Counted from the stretch's first letter, positions 9,940-19,339 are shown. The stretch is DNA of 64,000 nt from Symbioplanes lichenis (GCF_030709675.1 NZ_JAUZQD010000027.1:1-64000), one strand, 5' to 3'. Notes: generated by a model not told the origin, from the letters alone. Numbers and translations: made by a program.

Positions 9940-10197
9940 TCAGGCCACCCGGCGCTTGAGCTTGCGGCGCTCCCGTTCGGACAGCCCGCCCCAGATGCCG
10001 AAGCGCTCGTCGTGGCCGAGTGCGTATTCCAGGCACTCCGCCTTCACGTCGCACCGGCCGCAGATGCGCTTCGCCTCGCGGGTCGATCCGCCCTTCTCCG
10101 GGAAGAAAGCCTCCGGGTCGGTCTGCGAGCACAGCGCCCGCTCCTGCCACTCGGGCGCGTCCCCCAGCAGGTCGACCCCTTCAACCTGAGCTTCCAT
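9940..10197 (-). CDS. whiB: WhiB-family iron-sulfur transcription factor (WhiB/WhmD/WhiB2 type)
   Basis: An 85-residue regulator that binds a [4Fe-4S] cluster and works with the principal sigma factor; this subtype controls sporulation septation in Streptomyces and division in mycobacteria. The four cluster cysteines are Cys23, Cys46, Cys49 and Cys55 (C-x22-C-x2-C-x5-C), followed by the turn GIWGG at 67-71 and a basic tail RERRKLKRR. DPEAFFPEKGGS is characteristic of the WhiB/WhiB2 subgroup. I chose the ATG at 10197 since AGGAGG lies seven bases upstream (10205-10210). A longer upstream extension in the same frame lacks a good start. Confidence 0.95.
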   Translation of the reverse strand: MEAQVEGVDLLGDAPEWQERALCSQTDPEAFFPEKGGSTREAKRICGRCDVKAECLEYALGHDERFGIWGGLSERERRKLKRRVA

Positions 10198-10312
10198 CGG
10201 CGTGCCTCCTTCTCCGCGCCGGCAGCGATGCCGGCACTGACCCCCCACGCACGCGGCGTGTTTCTTGCGGAAAAGACGGTTCGCGACGCCGCTTTCCCGC
10301 AACCCCACCAAA

Positions 10313-10342
10313 ATTACACGCGTGTAAGACGTGCGTCGTCAA
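10313..10342 (-). promoter_or_regulatory. candidate whiB promoter with internal palindrome
   Basis: On the minus strand TTGACG (10337-10342) and TGTAAT (10313-10318) are 18 bases apart, a good -35/-10 pair by actinomycete standards. The perfect palindrome TTACACGCGTGTAA (10314-10327) overlaps the -10 and spacer, where a repressor would block polymerase. The predicted leader is about 110 bases. Confidence 0.55.
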
Positions 10343-10543
10343 GCCGAACCTGATAAATAGGCCCGTTTCCACGAGGCTTCATGGTCCCCTCGCGGTCCCG
10401 TTCCTGTCGTATCTCTCGGAGCAGCCCTCAGGTAACGCACAGTCCGCGCAGCCCGTCCAAATTAGCCCGTTTTGTGACCCGCTGACCGACGCCGCATGAT
10501 CGCTTGAGGTTGCTCACAGTACACGTGTTGACGCACAACGTGA

Positions 10544-10557
10544 CACTCGGGCGAGTG
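10544..10557. promoter_or_regulatory. palindrome CACTCG-GG-CGAGTG
   Basis: Perfect six-base arms around two bases in the whiB-fbiC interval. It could be an operator for upstream whiB control, or part of fbiC termination. Confidence 0.3.
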
Positions 10558-10767
10558 ACTCCTCCCCCATTCGGTCATCCGCCCCGGCGTCCGGCCCCGT
10601 GGGTCCGGAAATAGACAGCGATGCGCGCGAGAAAACCCCCGGAAAGCGCCCGCCCGACAAAATCCGGAAACCCGGACGAACGAAATCGGATCGATCAGCC
10701 TCCGCCCGGCCGCGCGGGTGCTACCCCGCGACGGCCGGGTTCAAACCACACTTCCGAAGGAATTTTG

Positions 10768-13269
10768 TCAGCGGCGTCCGTACACCGTGGTGCGCTCGGC
10801 GGCGGGACGACCGGCGCGGACCGCCAGCGCCCTCAGCTCGGCGACCGTGCGCGCCGACCCGTGCTCCGAGCCCGCCATCCGGGAGATCGTCTCCTCCATC
10901 AGCGTGCCGCCGAGATCGTTGCAGCCGCCGTTGAGCATGGCGATCGTGCCCTCGTCGCCGAGCTTCACCCAGGAGCACTGGATGTTGCCGATCCGGCCAT
11001 GCAGCAGGACCCGGGCCATCGCGTGGACGGCCCTGTTCTCCCGCCACGAGGGGCCGGCCTTGGCGATGCCGGCCAGATAGATCGGCGCGTTGGTGTGGAT
11101 GAACGGCAGCGCCACGAATTCGGTGAAGCCGCCCGTCACGTCCTGGATCCCGGCGAGCACCCGGAAGTGGCCCAGCCACTGCCGCGGGTGGTCGACGTGC
11201 CCGTACATCATGGTGGAGCTGGACCGGATGCCCACCTGGTGCGCGGTGGTGACCACGTCGACCCAGGCGGCGGCGGGCAGCTTGCCCTTGGTGAGGACCC
11301 ACCGGACGTCGTCGTCGAGGATCTCGGCGGCAGTGCCCGGAATGGTGTCGAGCCCGGCCTCGCGCAGCTCGGTCAGCCAGTCGCGCACGGAGACGCCGGC
11401 CTTGGCCGCCCCGGTCACGATCTCCATGGGCGAGAACGCGTGGACGTGCATCCCGGGGACGCGCTGCTTGATGGCGCGCACCATCTCGGCGTACGCGGTG
11501 ATCGGCAGTTTGGGGTCGATGCCCCCCTGCATGCAGACCTCGGTCGCGCCGTCGGCCCAGGCCTGCTCGGCGCGGTCGGCCACCTGCTCGACGGAGAGCC
11601 GATAGGCGTCGGCGTCCTTCTCCCGCTGCGCGAACGCACAGAAGCGACACCCGACGTAACAGACGTTGGAGAAGTTGATGTTGCGGTTCACCACGTAGGT
11701 GATGTCCTCGCCGTTGACCTCCTTGCGCAGGTCGTCGGCGAGGCGGGCGAGCTCGTCGAGCGCCGAGCCGTCCGCGTGGAACAGGGCCATCGCCTTGTCC
11801 TCGTGCTCCGGCAGCAGCAGATCGGCCGGGCTCTCCGCGGCCAGGCGCAGGCCGGCCAGCACGTCGGAGTCGGTGCGCTCGAAGGTGCCCTCCGACACCT
11901 GCGACGCCACGGACGACCAGTCACCGTAGACGGAGTCGAAGTCGCCCCGGCGGTCCTCGGTGCGGCCCTCGGTGTCGATCGTGGCGAAAAGATCGGTGCG
12001 GCCCCCCGCGTACGCGTCATCGGGCTCCTGCCACGGCCGCCCGACCGGCATCGCGGCCTCGTTCGCCAGCCCCGTGACCGGGTCGGCGAGCGCGGCGACG
12101 TGGGCGGAGAGGCGCGGGTCGAGCCAGCCCTCGCCCCGGCGCACGTACTCCGGATAGATCGTCAGGCGCTCGCGCAGCTCGAAGCCGGACCGGGCCGACA
12201 TCTCGCGCAGCTGCTCGATCTGCGGCCAGGGGCGCTCGGGGTTGACGTGGTCGGGGGTGACCGGCGACACGCCGCCCCAGTCGTCGATGCCGGCCCGCAG
12301 GAAGAGGTCGTACTCGCTGTCGATGAGGTTGGGCGGCGCCTGGATCCGGGCGCGCGGGCCCATGAGCACCCGGGCCACCGCGATCGTGGCCGCGAGCTCG
12401 TGCAGCTCGGCGTCGGGCATGCCACGCATCGCCGTGTCGGGCTTGGCGCGGAAGTTCTGGATGATGACTTCCTGGATGTGGCCGTAGTCGCGGGCGGCGC
12501 GGCGCATCGCGAAGATCGCGTCGGCGCGCTCGGCCCGGGTCTCGCCGATGCCGATGAGGATGCCGGTGGTGAACGGCACGTTGGTGCGGCCGGCGTCCTC
12601 GAGCACCCGCAGCCGGACGGCCGGCTCCTTGTCGGGCGACGCGTAGTGCGGCATGCCGGGCTCGGACCACAGCCGGGTCGCCGTGGTCTCCAGCATCATG
12701 CCCATGCTCGGCGCGACCGGCTTGAGCCGCTGCAGCTCGGCCCAGCTCATGACGCCGGGGTTGAGGTGCGGCAGCAGGCCGGTCTCCTCGAGCACCGCGA
12801 TGGCGCACGCGCGGACATAGTCGAGCGTCGAGTCGTAGCCCCGCTCGTCGAGCCACTGCCGCGCGGCCGGCCAGCGCTCCTCCGGGCGGTCGCCGAGCGT
12901 GAAGAGGGCCTCCTTGCAGCCCTGCGCGGCGCCCTCGCGGGCGATGGCCAGCACCTCGTCGCGCTCCAGGAACGCCGCCGGCAACCTGTGCGGCACGGTC
13001 GCGAAGGTGCAGTAGTGACAGCGATCACGGCAGAGCCGGGTGAGCGGAATGAAGACCTTTTTCGAGTACGTGACCACACCCGGCCGCCCCGCCTCGCGCA
13101 ACCCGGCGTCGCGGATGCCCCCGGCGACGCCCAGCAGCTCCTCCAGCTGGTCGCCACGGGCCGCGAGGAGCGCGCTCGCCTCCTGCACGTCGATAGCTTT
13201 GCCGTCGGCCGCCCGCTTCAGCGCACGACGGATCTCGGCCTCGGTCGGGGAACTCTCCTGGGCTGCCAC
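10768..13269 (-). CDS. fbiC: FO synthase, fused CofG-CofH radical SAM enzyme
   Basis: Makes 7,8-didemethyl-8-hydroxy-5-deazariboflavin (FO), the chromophore of F420, from tyrosine and the flavin precursor 5-amino-6-ribitylaminouracil. The 833-residue length is that of the actinobacterial fusion protein. The CofG half has the radical SAM cluster Cys80, Cys84 and Cys87 (CRDRCHYC); the CofH half has Cys537, Cys541 and Cys544 (CYVGCRFC). The GTG start lies six bases after TAGGCT, so the transcript is probably leaderless. The gene sits in the same block as fbiA and fbiB (16809, 17762), unlike mycobacteria where fbiC is remote. Confidence 0.98.
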   Translation of the reverse strand: MAAQESSPTEAEIRRALKRAADGKAIDVQEASALLAARGDQLEELLGVAGGIRDAGLREAGRPGVVTYSKKVFIPLTRLCRDRCHYCTFATVPHRLPAAFLERDEVLAIAREGAAQGCKEALFTLGDRPEERWPAARQWLDERGYDSTLDYVRACAIAVLEETGLLPHLNPGVMSWAELQRLKPVAPSMGMMLETTATRLWSEPGMPHYASPDKEPAVRLRVLEDAGRTNVPFTTGILIGIGETRAERADAIFAMRRAARDYGHIQEVIIQNFRAKPDTAMRGMPDAELHELAATIAVARVLMGPRARIQAPPNLIDSEYDLFLRAGIDDWGGVSPVTPDHVNPERPWPQIEQLREMSARSGFELRERLTIYPEYVRRGEGWLDPRLSAHVAALADPVTGLANEAAMPVGRPWQEPDDAYAGGRTDLFATIDTEGRTEDRRGDFDSVYGDWSSVASQVSEGTFERTDSDVLAGLRLAAESPADLLLPEHEDKAMALFHADGSALDELARLADDLRKEVNGEDITYVVNRNINFSNVCYVGCRFCAFAQREKDADAYRLSVEQVADRAEQAWADGATEVCMQGGIDPKLPITAYAEMVRAIKQRVPGMHVHAFSPMEIVTGAAKAGVSVRDWLTELREAGLDTIPGTAAEILDDDVRWVLTKGKLPAAAWVDVVTTAHQVGIRSSSTMMYGHVDHPRQWLGHFRVLAGIQDVTGGFTEFVALPFIHTNAPIYLAGIAKAGPSWRENRAVHAMARVLLHGRIGNIQCSWVKLGDEGTIAMLNGGCNDLGGTLMEETISRMAGSEHGSARTVAELRALAVRAGRPAAERTTVYGRR

Positions 13270-13275
13270 TCGTGC

Positions 13276-13281
13276 AGCCTA
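13276..13281 (-). promoter_or_regulatory. -10 hexamer, leaderless fbiC transcript
   Basis: TAGGCT on the minus strand, six bases before the GTG at 13269. Confidence 0.55.
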
Positions 13282-13352
13282 GGCCGGAATGCGGTCGACT
13301 TCGGGGTAAGCATCGGGCGACAGTGGGCCTCGACACCCCGGGAGAGCACGCC

Positions 13353-15143
13353 ATGGACACCGCCGCGCTGGAAGTGGTCGTTCTCCTCGGGACGGCTGTG
13401 TGGGGGCTCACACTTCTGGCCCGCCGGCTTCGCGTGCCACCGCCGATCGTCCTGCTGCTCGGGGGCGTACCTCTGGCCTTCGTCCCCGCCCTCGACGGCG
13501 TGCACCTCGAACCGGCGCTCGTGCTCTTCATCTTCCTGCCGGCGTTGCTCTACGCCGAGTCGCTGGACGTCTCGCTCAACGAGATCCGGGCCAACCTGCG
13601 CGTGGTCATCCTCAGCGCCGTCGGGCTGGTCGTCGCCACCGCCGCGGCCGTCGCCTGGATCGGCCACTCGCTCGGGCTGAGCTGGCCGGTCGCGTGGGTG
13701 CTGGGCGCCGTGCTCGCCCCGACCGACGCCACCGCCGTCGCCGCGGTGGCCGGCCGCATGCCCCGGCGCCAGCTGACCATCCTCCGGGCCGAGAGCCTCA
13801 TCAACGACGGCACGGCCCTGGTCATCCTCGGCATCGCGGTGGAGGTCGCGACCGGCCACGACGGCGTCGGCGCGGGCGGGATCGCGGGTGACTTCCTGAT
13901 CTCGTACGGCGGGGGGCTCGCCGTGGGCCTGGCCGCCGGCTGGCTCAACGTGCGCGCCCGGGGCTGGATCCACGACACGCTGCTCAGCAACACGGTGAGC
14001 GTCCTCACGCCGTTCGTGGCCTTCCTGGCGGCCGAGGAGATCCACGCCTCCGGGGTGCTCGGCGCCGTCGTCGCCGGCCTCTACGTGAGCCAGGCCGGAT
14101 CGCTGATCATCACCGCCCAGGACCGCGTCCGCGCGCGCCAGTTCTGGCAGCTGACGTCATTCCTGCTCAACGGCACGCTCTTCGTGCTGGTGGGACTCGA
14201 ACTGCGGACCGCGGTGAGCGACCTCACGTCCTACCCGATCGGGACGGCGGTCCTCGACACTCTGCTGGTCGCCGCCGCGGTCATCGGAACGCGGCTGGTC
14301 TGGACCAACACCACGCCGTACGTCGTGCGTCTGCTCGACCGGCGACCGCAGCAACGGGCGCGGCGCGTGCCCTTCCGGCAGCGGCAACCGGGGGCGTGGT
14401 CCGGCTTCCGCGGCGCGGTGTCTCTGGCGGCGGCGCTGTCGATCCCCTCCGGAGTGCCGGGGCGTGACCTGATCATCATCGTGACCTTCGGCGTCATCGC
14501 GATCACGCTCGGGGTGCAGGGGCTGACGCTGCCGGCCGTGCTTCGCTGGGCGAAACTGCCGCCGGACACGTCGGAGGACGAGTACGCGTACACCGAAAGG
14601 CGCGCGATCGACCTGGCGCTCGAGCTGCTGCCGCGGGAGGCGGCGCGGTTGCGGGTCGAGGACGAGATCGCCGACCTGGTACGCGCGGAGCTGCGCGAGA
14701 GCCGGGCCGAACTGGACGGGCCGGACACCGATCACGTCATCCCGGACGAGCAGGAGATCGCCGACGAGGGCATGGGGATGGCCGGGCCGGACGATTCGGG
14801 AAACGGCGACTCGCGCGACGGTGGCCGGGTCCTGCGCAGCGGTGATCAGGGGCCGCGCGCCAGTGGCCGGGGCCCGCGCAGCGGTGATCGGGAGCCGCGC
14901 GCCGGTGGCCGAGGGCCGAGCGGCGGTGATCGGGGGCCCGACGGCGGTGACCGGGAGCCGGGTGGGCGGAGCCGGAGGGAGCAGTACCGGGAGCTGCGGC
15001 TGGCGCTGGTCGCCGAGAAGCGCCGCGCCGTGGTCCGGATGCGCGACGGCAAGCGGATCGACGACCTGGTGGCGCGGCGGTTCGAGTCGCTGCTGGACGC
15101 GGAGGAGCTCCGCCTGGGCGCCGAGACGACGCCGACCGACTGA
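13353..15143 (+). CDS. CPA1-family Na+/H+ antiporter
   Basis: A 596-residue membrane protein exchanging Na+ (or K+) for H+. About 11-12 hydrophobic helices fill residues 1-405. The ion-binding region LAPTDATAVAAV and the following RAESLINDGTALV carry the paired polar and acidic residues of CPA1 transporters. The cytoplasmic tail (about 415-596) is hydrophilic, with a repeat insertion Gly/Arg/Pro-rich at about 495-540 and a conserved basic end. I chose the ATG at 13353 because GGAG (13341-13344) precedes it and the first helix begins directly after. A perfect hairpin follows the stop. Confidence 0.93.
   Translation: MDTAALEVVVLLGTAVWGLTLLARRLRVPPPIVLLLGGVPLAFVPALDGVHLEPALVLFIFLPALLYAESLDVSLNEIRANLRVVILSAVGLVVATAAAVAWIGHSLGLSWPVAWVLGAVLAPTDATAVAAVAGRMPRRQLTILRAESLINDGTALVILGIAVEVATGHDGVGAGGIAGDFLISYGGGLAVGLAAGWLNVRARGWIHDTLLSNTVSVLTPFVAFLAAEEIHASGVLGAVVAGLYVSQAGSLIITAQDRVRARQFWQLTSFLLNGTLFVLVGLELRTAVSDLTSYPIGTAVLDTLLVAAAVIGTRLVWTNTTPYVVRLLDRRPQQRARRVPFRQRQPGAWSGFRGAVSLAAALSIPSGVPGRDLIIIVTFGVIAITLGVQGLTLPAVLRWAKLPPDTSEDEYAYTERRAIDLALELLPREAARLRVEDEIADLVRAELRESRAELDGPDTDHVIPDEQEIADEGMGMAGPDDSGNGDSRDGGRVLRSGDQGPRASGRGPRSGDREPRAGGRGPSGGDRGPDGGDREPGGRSRREQYRELRLALVAEKRRAVVRMRDGKRIDDLVARRFESLLDAEELRLGAETTPTD
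14834..14960 (+). repeat. 42-base tandem repeat inside antiporter gene
   Basis: Three imperfect copies of a 42-base (14-residue) unit starting gcgcagcggtgatc, at 14834, 14876 and about 14918. They encode a Gly/Arg/Pro/Asp-rich insert such as SGDREPRAGGRGPS in the cytoplasmic tail. The length keeps the reading frame. Confidence 0.75.
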
Positions 15144-15196
15144 GCCGGGCGACCGAGCCGGCAGGCTGAGCTGGGCGACCGAGCGGACGACACAGA

Positions 15197-15225
15197 ACGG
15201 CCCCGGGCGGTGTGCCCGGGGCCGT
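15197..15225. terminator. bidirectional terminator hairpin
   Basis: Perfect 12-base arms ACGGCCCCGGGC (15197-15208) and GCCCGGGGCCGT (15214-15225) around a five-base loop, between the convergent antiporter gene and the repeat-rich membrane protein gene. Confidence 0.85.
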
Positions 15226-15238
15226 CCGTGGTGGCTGG

Positions 15239-16693
15239 TCAGTGACGAGGCTGGTCGCCGCCGCCGAGTAAGCGGGTCTGCTCGTCGTCCGGGTCGATGG
15301 TGCCGGGGGCGTGCGGGTTGCCCGGCTCGGGTGCGTAGGGCCCGGGCGGCGCCGACGACGGCGGCTGGGCCGACAGCGGAGTGGTCTCGGGCTCGTGCCC
15401 TCGGGGCTGATCCGACTGCGGACCGGTCGCGGGCGGCTCATGGGCCGGCGGCGCGGACGCGGGCGGGGCGGACGACGGCGGCGTCACCGGCGGGTGGGCG
15501 ACCGTCGGCTGCTGCGAGGTCGGACCGCCCCACGCGGGCGGCGCGGGCGGCTGGCCCGGCTGCTGACCCCAGGCCGGCGGCTGGGATCCCGGCTGGGCTG
15601 CCGGCTGCGCCCACGGCGGCTGCTGACCGTAAGGCTGCGTCGGCTGGCCCGGGAACGGCTGCGGCGCCCCACCCGGCTGACCCGGGAACTGGCCCCCGCC
15701 GGGCTGGCCGGCAAACTGCGAGCCGCCAGGCTGGCCGGAGAACTGCGGGCCGCCGGGCTGACCGGGGAACGGCGAGCCGCCGCCGGGCTGACCCGGGAAC
15801 GGCGACGCGCTGCCGGGCTGGCCGGGATAGGGCGACGGGGCGCCGGGCTGGCCGGGATACGGCGCGCCGGCGGGCTGGCCCGGGTACTGGCCCGGCTGCG
15901 CGTAACCGGGCTGACCGTAAGGCTGCTGGCCCCACGGCTGACCGGGCTGGCCCGGCTGACCGGGGTAGCCGCCCGGCGCCGGCTTCGGGCGCGGGGCGTA
16001 GTAGGCGTTGCGCCAGACGAGATAAGTCGCATAGGCCGCGAGGGCGAGCACCACGAGCCACGCCGCGCGGACCAGGAACTCCTCGAAGGCGACCCGGACG
16101 CTGAACGTGCCGAGATTGACCACGCCGAAGAGGAAGCCGAAGACGACCGCGAAGAAGGCGGCGACGGCGTACTCGACGAGGGCCGCGATGGCGATGACCT
16201 TCGCGTGGCGGTGGACCGGCGAGATCAGGAGCGCCAGCAGCACCGCGGCGAGCGGCATGAGGATGGTCTCGAGGTTGACGAAGCTGTAGAAGCTGTTCTG
16301 CGCGCGGGTGGCGAAGGTCTGGCCGTCGCCGGAGGGGATCAGGCGGATGACGGCGACGAAGAGCCAGATCGCGGGCGCGCCGACCAGGGCGTAGGACGCG
16401 AGGTCACGCAGCGGGTGCAGCACCGTGGCGACGGGCTTGCCGGCCGGAGCGGACTGACCACCGACGGCCGAGTGGGCGGCAGGTCCGCCGGGACCACCCG
16501 GCGCGGAGCCCGGGCCGAAGCCGGGCCGGCCGCCGAGGGCCGGGCCACCGGAGGACGGGCCGGCGGGAGAGCCGGGACCGGCCGGGCCGGGCGGCGGGCC
16601 GGAGGGGCCCGCGAAGCCACCGGCGTGCGGCGGCCCGGACTGCGGGCGGTCGGGCTCCGGCGACGGGGGCTGCGGCGGCGGACTGCTGGTCAC
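15239..16693 (-). CDS. four-helix membrane protein with Pro/Gly/Gln repeat tails
   Basis: A 484-residue protein I cannot assign. Residues 1-90 are Pro/Gly/Ser-rich and probably disordered. Four hydrophobic helices lie at about 95-120, 133-155, 160-195 and 205-230. The remaining 250 residues consist of repeats of about 11-12 residues built on PGQPG (such as [10 protein letters not shown] and [10 protein letters not shown]), then Pro/Ala-rich sequence ending in [12 protein letters not shown]. Both tails should be on the same side, probably cytoplasmic. AGGAG seven bases before the GTG at 16693 supports the start. Such tails often mediate self-association or polar localisation; that is inference only. 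Confidence 0.82.
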   Translation of the reverse strand: MTSSPPPQPPSPEPDRPQSGPPHAGGFAGPSGPPPGPAGPGSPAGPSSGGPALGGRPGFGPGSAPGGPGGPAAHSAVGGQSAPAGKPVATVLHPLRDLASYALVGAPAIWLFVAVIRLIPSGDGQTFATRAQNSFYSFVNLETILMPLAAVLLALLISPVHRHAKVIAIAALVEYAVAAFFAVVFGFLFGVVNLGTFSVRVAFEEFLVRAAWLVVLALAAYATYLVWRNAYYAPRPKPAPGGYPGQPGQPGQPWGQQPYGQPGYAQPGQYPGQPAGAPYPGQPGAPSPYPGQPGSASPFPGQPGGGSPFPGQPGGPQFSGQPGGSQFAGQPGGGQFPGQPGGAPQPFPGQPTQPYGQQPPWAQPAAQPGSQPPAWGQQPGQPPAPPAWGGPTSQQPTVAHPPVTPPSSAPPASAPPAHEPPATGPQSDQPRGHEPETTPLSAQPPSSAPPGPYAPEPGNPHAPGTIDPDDEQTRLLGGGDQPRH

Positions 16694-16808
16694 AGCGGCT
16701 CTCCTGGGTCGGTTTACGGGGCAGGCGGGGTCAGCCTAGTCCCGATAGCCGCATCACACCCGCCACCCGCGGGCCGCTTTCCGGCGCCGCGTGCGCAAGG
16801 ATGGTCGG

Positions 16809-17762
16809 ATGCGGATCGTGGTCCTGACCGGGGGCATCGGAGGCGCCCGGTTCCTGAAGGGCGTGCGCGCCCACGCCCGGAGCATCAATGCCGACGTCAC
16901 GGCGGTGGTGAATGTGGGCGACGACGTGCGCATGCACGGCCTGCAGATCTGTCCCGACCTCGACAGTGTGATGTACACGCTGAGCGGCGCCGCCGACCCC
17001 GAGCGGGGCTGGGGCCGCGTCGGTGAGACGTGGGTCATCAAGGAGGAGCTCGCGCAGTACGGTGCGGAGCCCACCTGGTTCGGCCTGGGTGACAAGGACG
17101 TCGCCACCCATCTCGTACGCACGACGATGCTCAGCGCCGGCTATCCGCTGTCGCAGGTCACCGCCGCGCTGTGCGAGCGGTGGCAGCCGGGGGTGACGAT
17201 GCTCCCCGCCACCGACGACCGGCTCGAGACCCACGTGGTCGCCGACGTCGAGGGCGAGCGGAAGGCGATCCACTTCCAGGAGTGGTGGGTGCGTTACCGC
17301 GGCAAGGTCCCGACGCACCGGTTCGTCTTCGTCGGTGCGGATGCCGCGAAGCCCGCGCCCGGGGTGCTGGACGCCGTGGCGGAGGCCGACGTGGTGCTGA
17401 TCGCCCCGAGCAACCCGGTGGTGTCGATCGCGCCGGTGCTGGCCGTACAGGAGCTCAAGCAGGCCGTGGCGGACGGCCCGGCGCCGGTCGTCGGGGTGTC
17501 GCCCATCATCGGCGGGTCGCCGGTGCGCGGCATGGCCGACACCTGCCTCACGACCCTCGGCGTCGAGGTGTCGGCGGCCGGGGTGGGCCGGCTCTACGGG
17601 CCGCGGGCCGAGGGCGGCCTGCTCGACGGCTGGCTGGTGGACACCACGGACGAGGGCGCCGACGTGCCCGGCGTCAACGTGCGCGCGGTCCCCCTGTGGA
17701 TGAGTGACGAGACGGCGACGACCGCCATGGTCGCCGCCGCGTTGAACCTGGCGGGGGTGTGA
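16809..17762 (+). CDS. fbiA: F420 biosynthesis transferase FbiA (CofD family)
   Basis: Transfers a phospholactyl or phosphoenolpyruvyl group from the guanylylated donor to FO, giving F420-0 or dehydro-F420-0. The 317-residue protein has the CofD N terminus VVLTGGIGGARFLKG, the FO-site region VNVGDDVRMHGLQICPD, and IAPSNPVVSI plus GVSPIIGGSPVRGMAD further on. The ATG at 16809 follows AAGGA (16797-16801) by seven bases. The stop overlaps the fbiB start by one base. Which three-carbon donor is used cannot be read from the sequence. Confidence 0.97.
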   Translation: MRIVVLTGGIGGARFLKGVRAHARSINADVTAVVNVGDDVRMHGLQICPDLDSVMYTLSGAADPERGWGRVGETWVIKEELAQYGAEPTWFGLGDKDVATHLVRTTMLSAGYPLSQVTAALCERWQPGVTMLPATDDRLETHVVADVEGERKAIHFQEWWVRYRGKVPTHRFVFVGADAAKPAPGVLDAVAEADVVLIAPSNPVVSIAPVLAVQELKQAVADGPAPVVGVSPIIGGSPVRGMADTCLTTLGVEVSAAGVGRLYGPRAEGGLLDGWLVDTTDEGADVPGVNVRAVPLWMSDETATTAMVAAALNLAGV

Positions 17763-18778
17763 TGGACGACGGACTGCAAGTGCTGCCGGTGCACGGCATC
17801 GGCGACGTGACGGCCGGGGACGACCTGGTCGAGCTCATCACGCGCAACGCGCCGTGGCTGCGCGACGGCGACGTGCTCGTGGTGACCAGCAAGATCGTGT
17901 CCAAGGCGGAGGGCCGGCTGGTCGAAGTGCCCGCCGACGGTCCCGAGCGCGACGCCGCCCGGGCCCGGGTGCTCGCCGCGGAGACCCGCCGGGTGGTCGC
18001 CCGGCGCGGACCCACGGCCATCGTGCAGACCCACCACGGCTTCGTGATGGCGGCCGCGGGCATCGACGCGTCCAATGTCGACAAGACGCACCTGGTGCTG
18101 CTGCCGGAGTCGCCCGACGAGTCCGCGCGGCGGCTGCGGGCCGGCCTCGCGGAGCGGGGACTGCACGTGGGCATCGTCGTGTCCGACACGATGGGCCGGG
18201 CGTGGCGCAACGGCCTGACGGACGTCGCCCTGGGCGCGGCGGGCCTGCCGCCGATCCGGGACCACCGCGGGGAGATCGATCCGTACGGGAACGAGCTCTC
18301 CCTCACCCAGGTGGCCGTCATCGACGAGCTGGCCGCCGCGGGCGAGCTGGTCAAGGGCAAGTGCGACCAGGTGCCGGTGGCCGTGGTCCGCGGGTTCCCG
18401 GGCGCCGGCGGCGAGGACGGCCCGGGCGCCGCGGTGCTGCTCCGCGACGCGGCCAGCGACATGTTCTCCCTCGGCACGGAGGAGGCCCGCGCGGAGGGGC
18501 TCGCGGCGGCCGCCACGCTTCCCGACGCCGCCACCGACCTGCCCGCGTCGGCGGTGGCCGTGCGCCGGGCGATCATCCGGGCGGGGCTGGACGAGGCGGT
18601 GGCCGTGGCGTCCCCGCAGACTTTGCGCTGCACGCCGCCCGACCCCTCCCCCGCCGGCCTGATGCGCTTCGGCGCCGACGTGCACCGGCTCCGGGCGGCG
18701 CTGGCGGCCGAGGGTCTAGCCTCCGCCGTCGGCTACGACGGGTCCGGCGCCACCATCGCCGTCTCGCGGGCGGCCTGA
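17762..18778 (+). CDS. fbiB: F420-0:gamma-glutamyl ligase FbiB, lacking nitroreductase domain
   Basis: Adds gamma-linked glutamates to F420-0 using GTP. The CofE domain spans about residues 1-245: VHGIGDVTAGDDL, VVTSKIVSKAEGR, then VSDTMGRAWRNGLTDVALG and KGKCDQVPVAVVRG. Mycobacterial FbiB is about 448 residues, with a C-terminal FMN nitroreductase that reduces dehydro-F420. Here only about 90 further residues follow and I see no nitroreductase motif in them. The start is ATG 17762 (GTG 17759 is also possible). It is coupled by one-base overlaps to fbiA before and the NUDIX gene after. Confidence 0.94.
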   Translation: MDDGLQVLPVHGIGDVTAGDDLVELITRNAPWLRDGDVLVVTSKIVSKAEGRLVEVPADGPERDAARARVLAAETRRVVARRGPTAIVQTHHGFVMAAAGIDASNVDKTHLVLLPESPDESARRLRAGLAERGLHVGIVVSDTMGRAWRNGLTDVALGAAGLPPIRDHRGEIDPYGNELSLTQVAVIDELAAAGELVKGKCDQVPVAVVRGFPGAGGEDGPGAAVLLRDAASDMFSLGTEEARAEGLAAAATLPDAATDLPASAVAVRRAIIRAGLDEAVAVASPQTLRCTPPDPSPAGLMRFGADVHRLRAALAAEGLASAVGYDGSGATIAVSRAA

Positions 18779-19338
18779 TGAGCCTGTTCGACGACGCGCG
18801 CGACGTGCTGGGCGGCTGGCCGGCCACCTCGGACGAGGCGGACGTGGCCCGCAAGCGCACGCTCGAGCTGCTGACGGCCGGTCCCGTGGCGATGACCCGG
18901 GCGTACCGGCCGGGGCACGTCACCGCGAGCACACTGATCGTGGCCGAGGACCGGCGGGTGTTGCTCTGCCTGCACGGGCGGCTGGGGCTGTGGATGCAGG
19001 TCGGCGGGCACTGCGAGCCGGGCGACGCGACGCTGGCCGAGGCCGCGCTGCGGGAGGCCCGGGAGGAGTCGGGTCTTCCGGATCTGCGGCTCGATCCGGT
19101 GCCGATCGACGTGGACGTGCACGAGGTGCGCTGCGGGGCGGGCGACGGCACCCCGGCCGGGCCGTCGGTGCACTACGACGTGCGCTTCCTGGCGGTGTGC
19201 CCGGCCGGCGCGACGCCGATCGTCAGCGACGAGTCGGCCGACCTGGCCTGGTTCGCCGCCGACGAGCTGCCGTCGCCTCTGGCGGAAGGCGTCGTCCAGC
19301 AGCTCGCCCCGGCGTTCGCCCGCCTCGGCCGGCCCTAG
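18778..19338 (+). CDS. NUDIX hydrolase in fbiAB operon
   Basis: Hydrolyses a nucleoside diphosphate-linked compound; substrate unknown. The 186-residue protein has a NUDIX-like box GGHCEPGD-to-REAREESG at about residues 76-100. Compared with the classical Gx5Ex7REUxEExGU it has Asp instead of the first Glu and one extra residue before REAREE. The catalytic REAREESG half is intact. Its ATG overlaps the fbiB stop by one base, so all three genes are one transcript. A link to F420 metabolism is suggested by position only. Confidence 0.88.
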   Translation: MSLFDDARDVLGGWPATSDEADVARKRTLELLTAGPVAMTRAYRPGHVTASTLIVAEDRRVLLCLHGRLGLWMQVGGHCEPGDATLAEAALREAREESGLPDLRLDPVPIDVDVHEVRCGAGDGTPAGPSVHYDVRFLAVCPAGATPIVSDESADLAWFAADELPSPLAEGVVQQLAPAFARLGRP

Positions 19339-19339
19339 C

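Larger units (their letters stand above)
10198..10767. other. 570-base non-coding region upstream of whiB
   Basis: Contains the likely whiB promoter at 10313-10342, an ACACGTGT palindrome at 10521-10528, a CACTCG-GG-CGAGTG palindrome at 10544-10557 and the untranslated 3' region of fbiC. It is AT-richer than its surroundings. No gene or tRNA is seen. Confidence 0.6.

Noticed and set aside
10690-10760. tRNA-like GGTTCAAACC near the end of fbiC
   Set aside because: The T-stem does not pair and no acceptor, D or anticodon arms can be folded around it.
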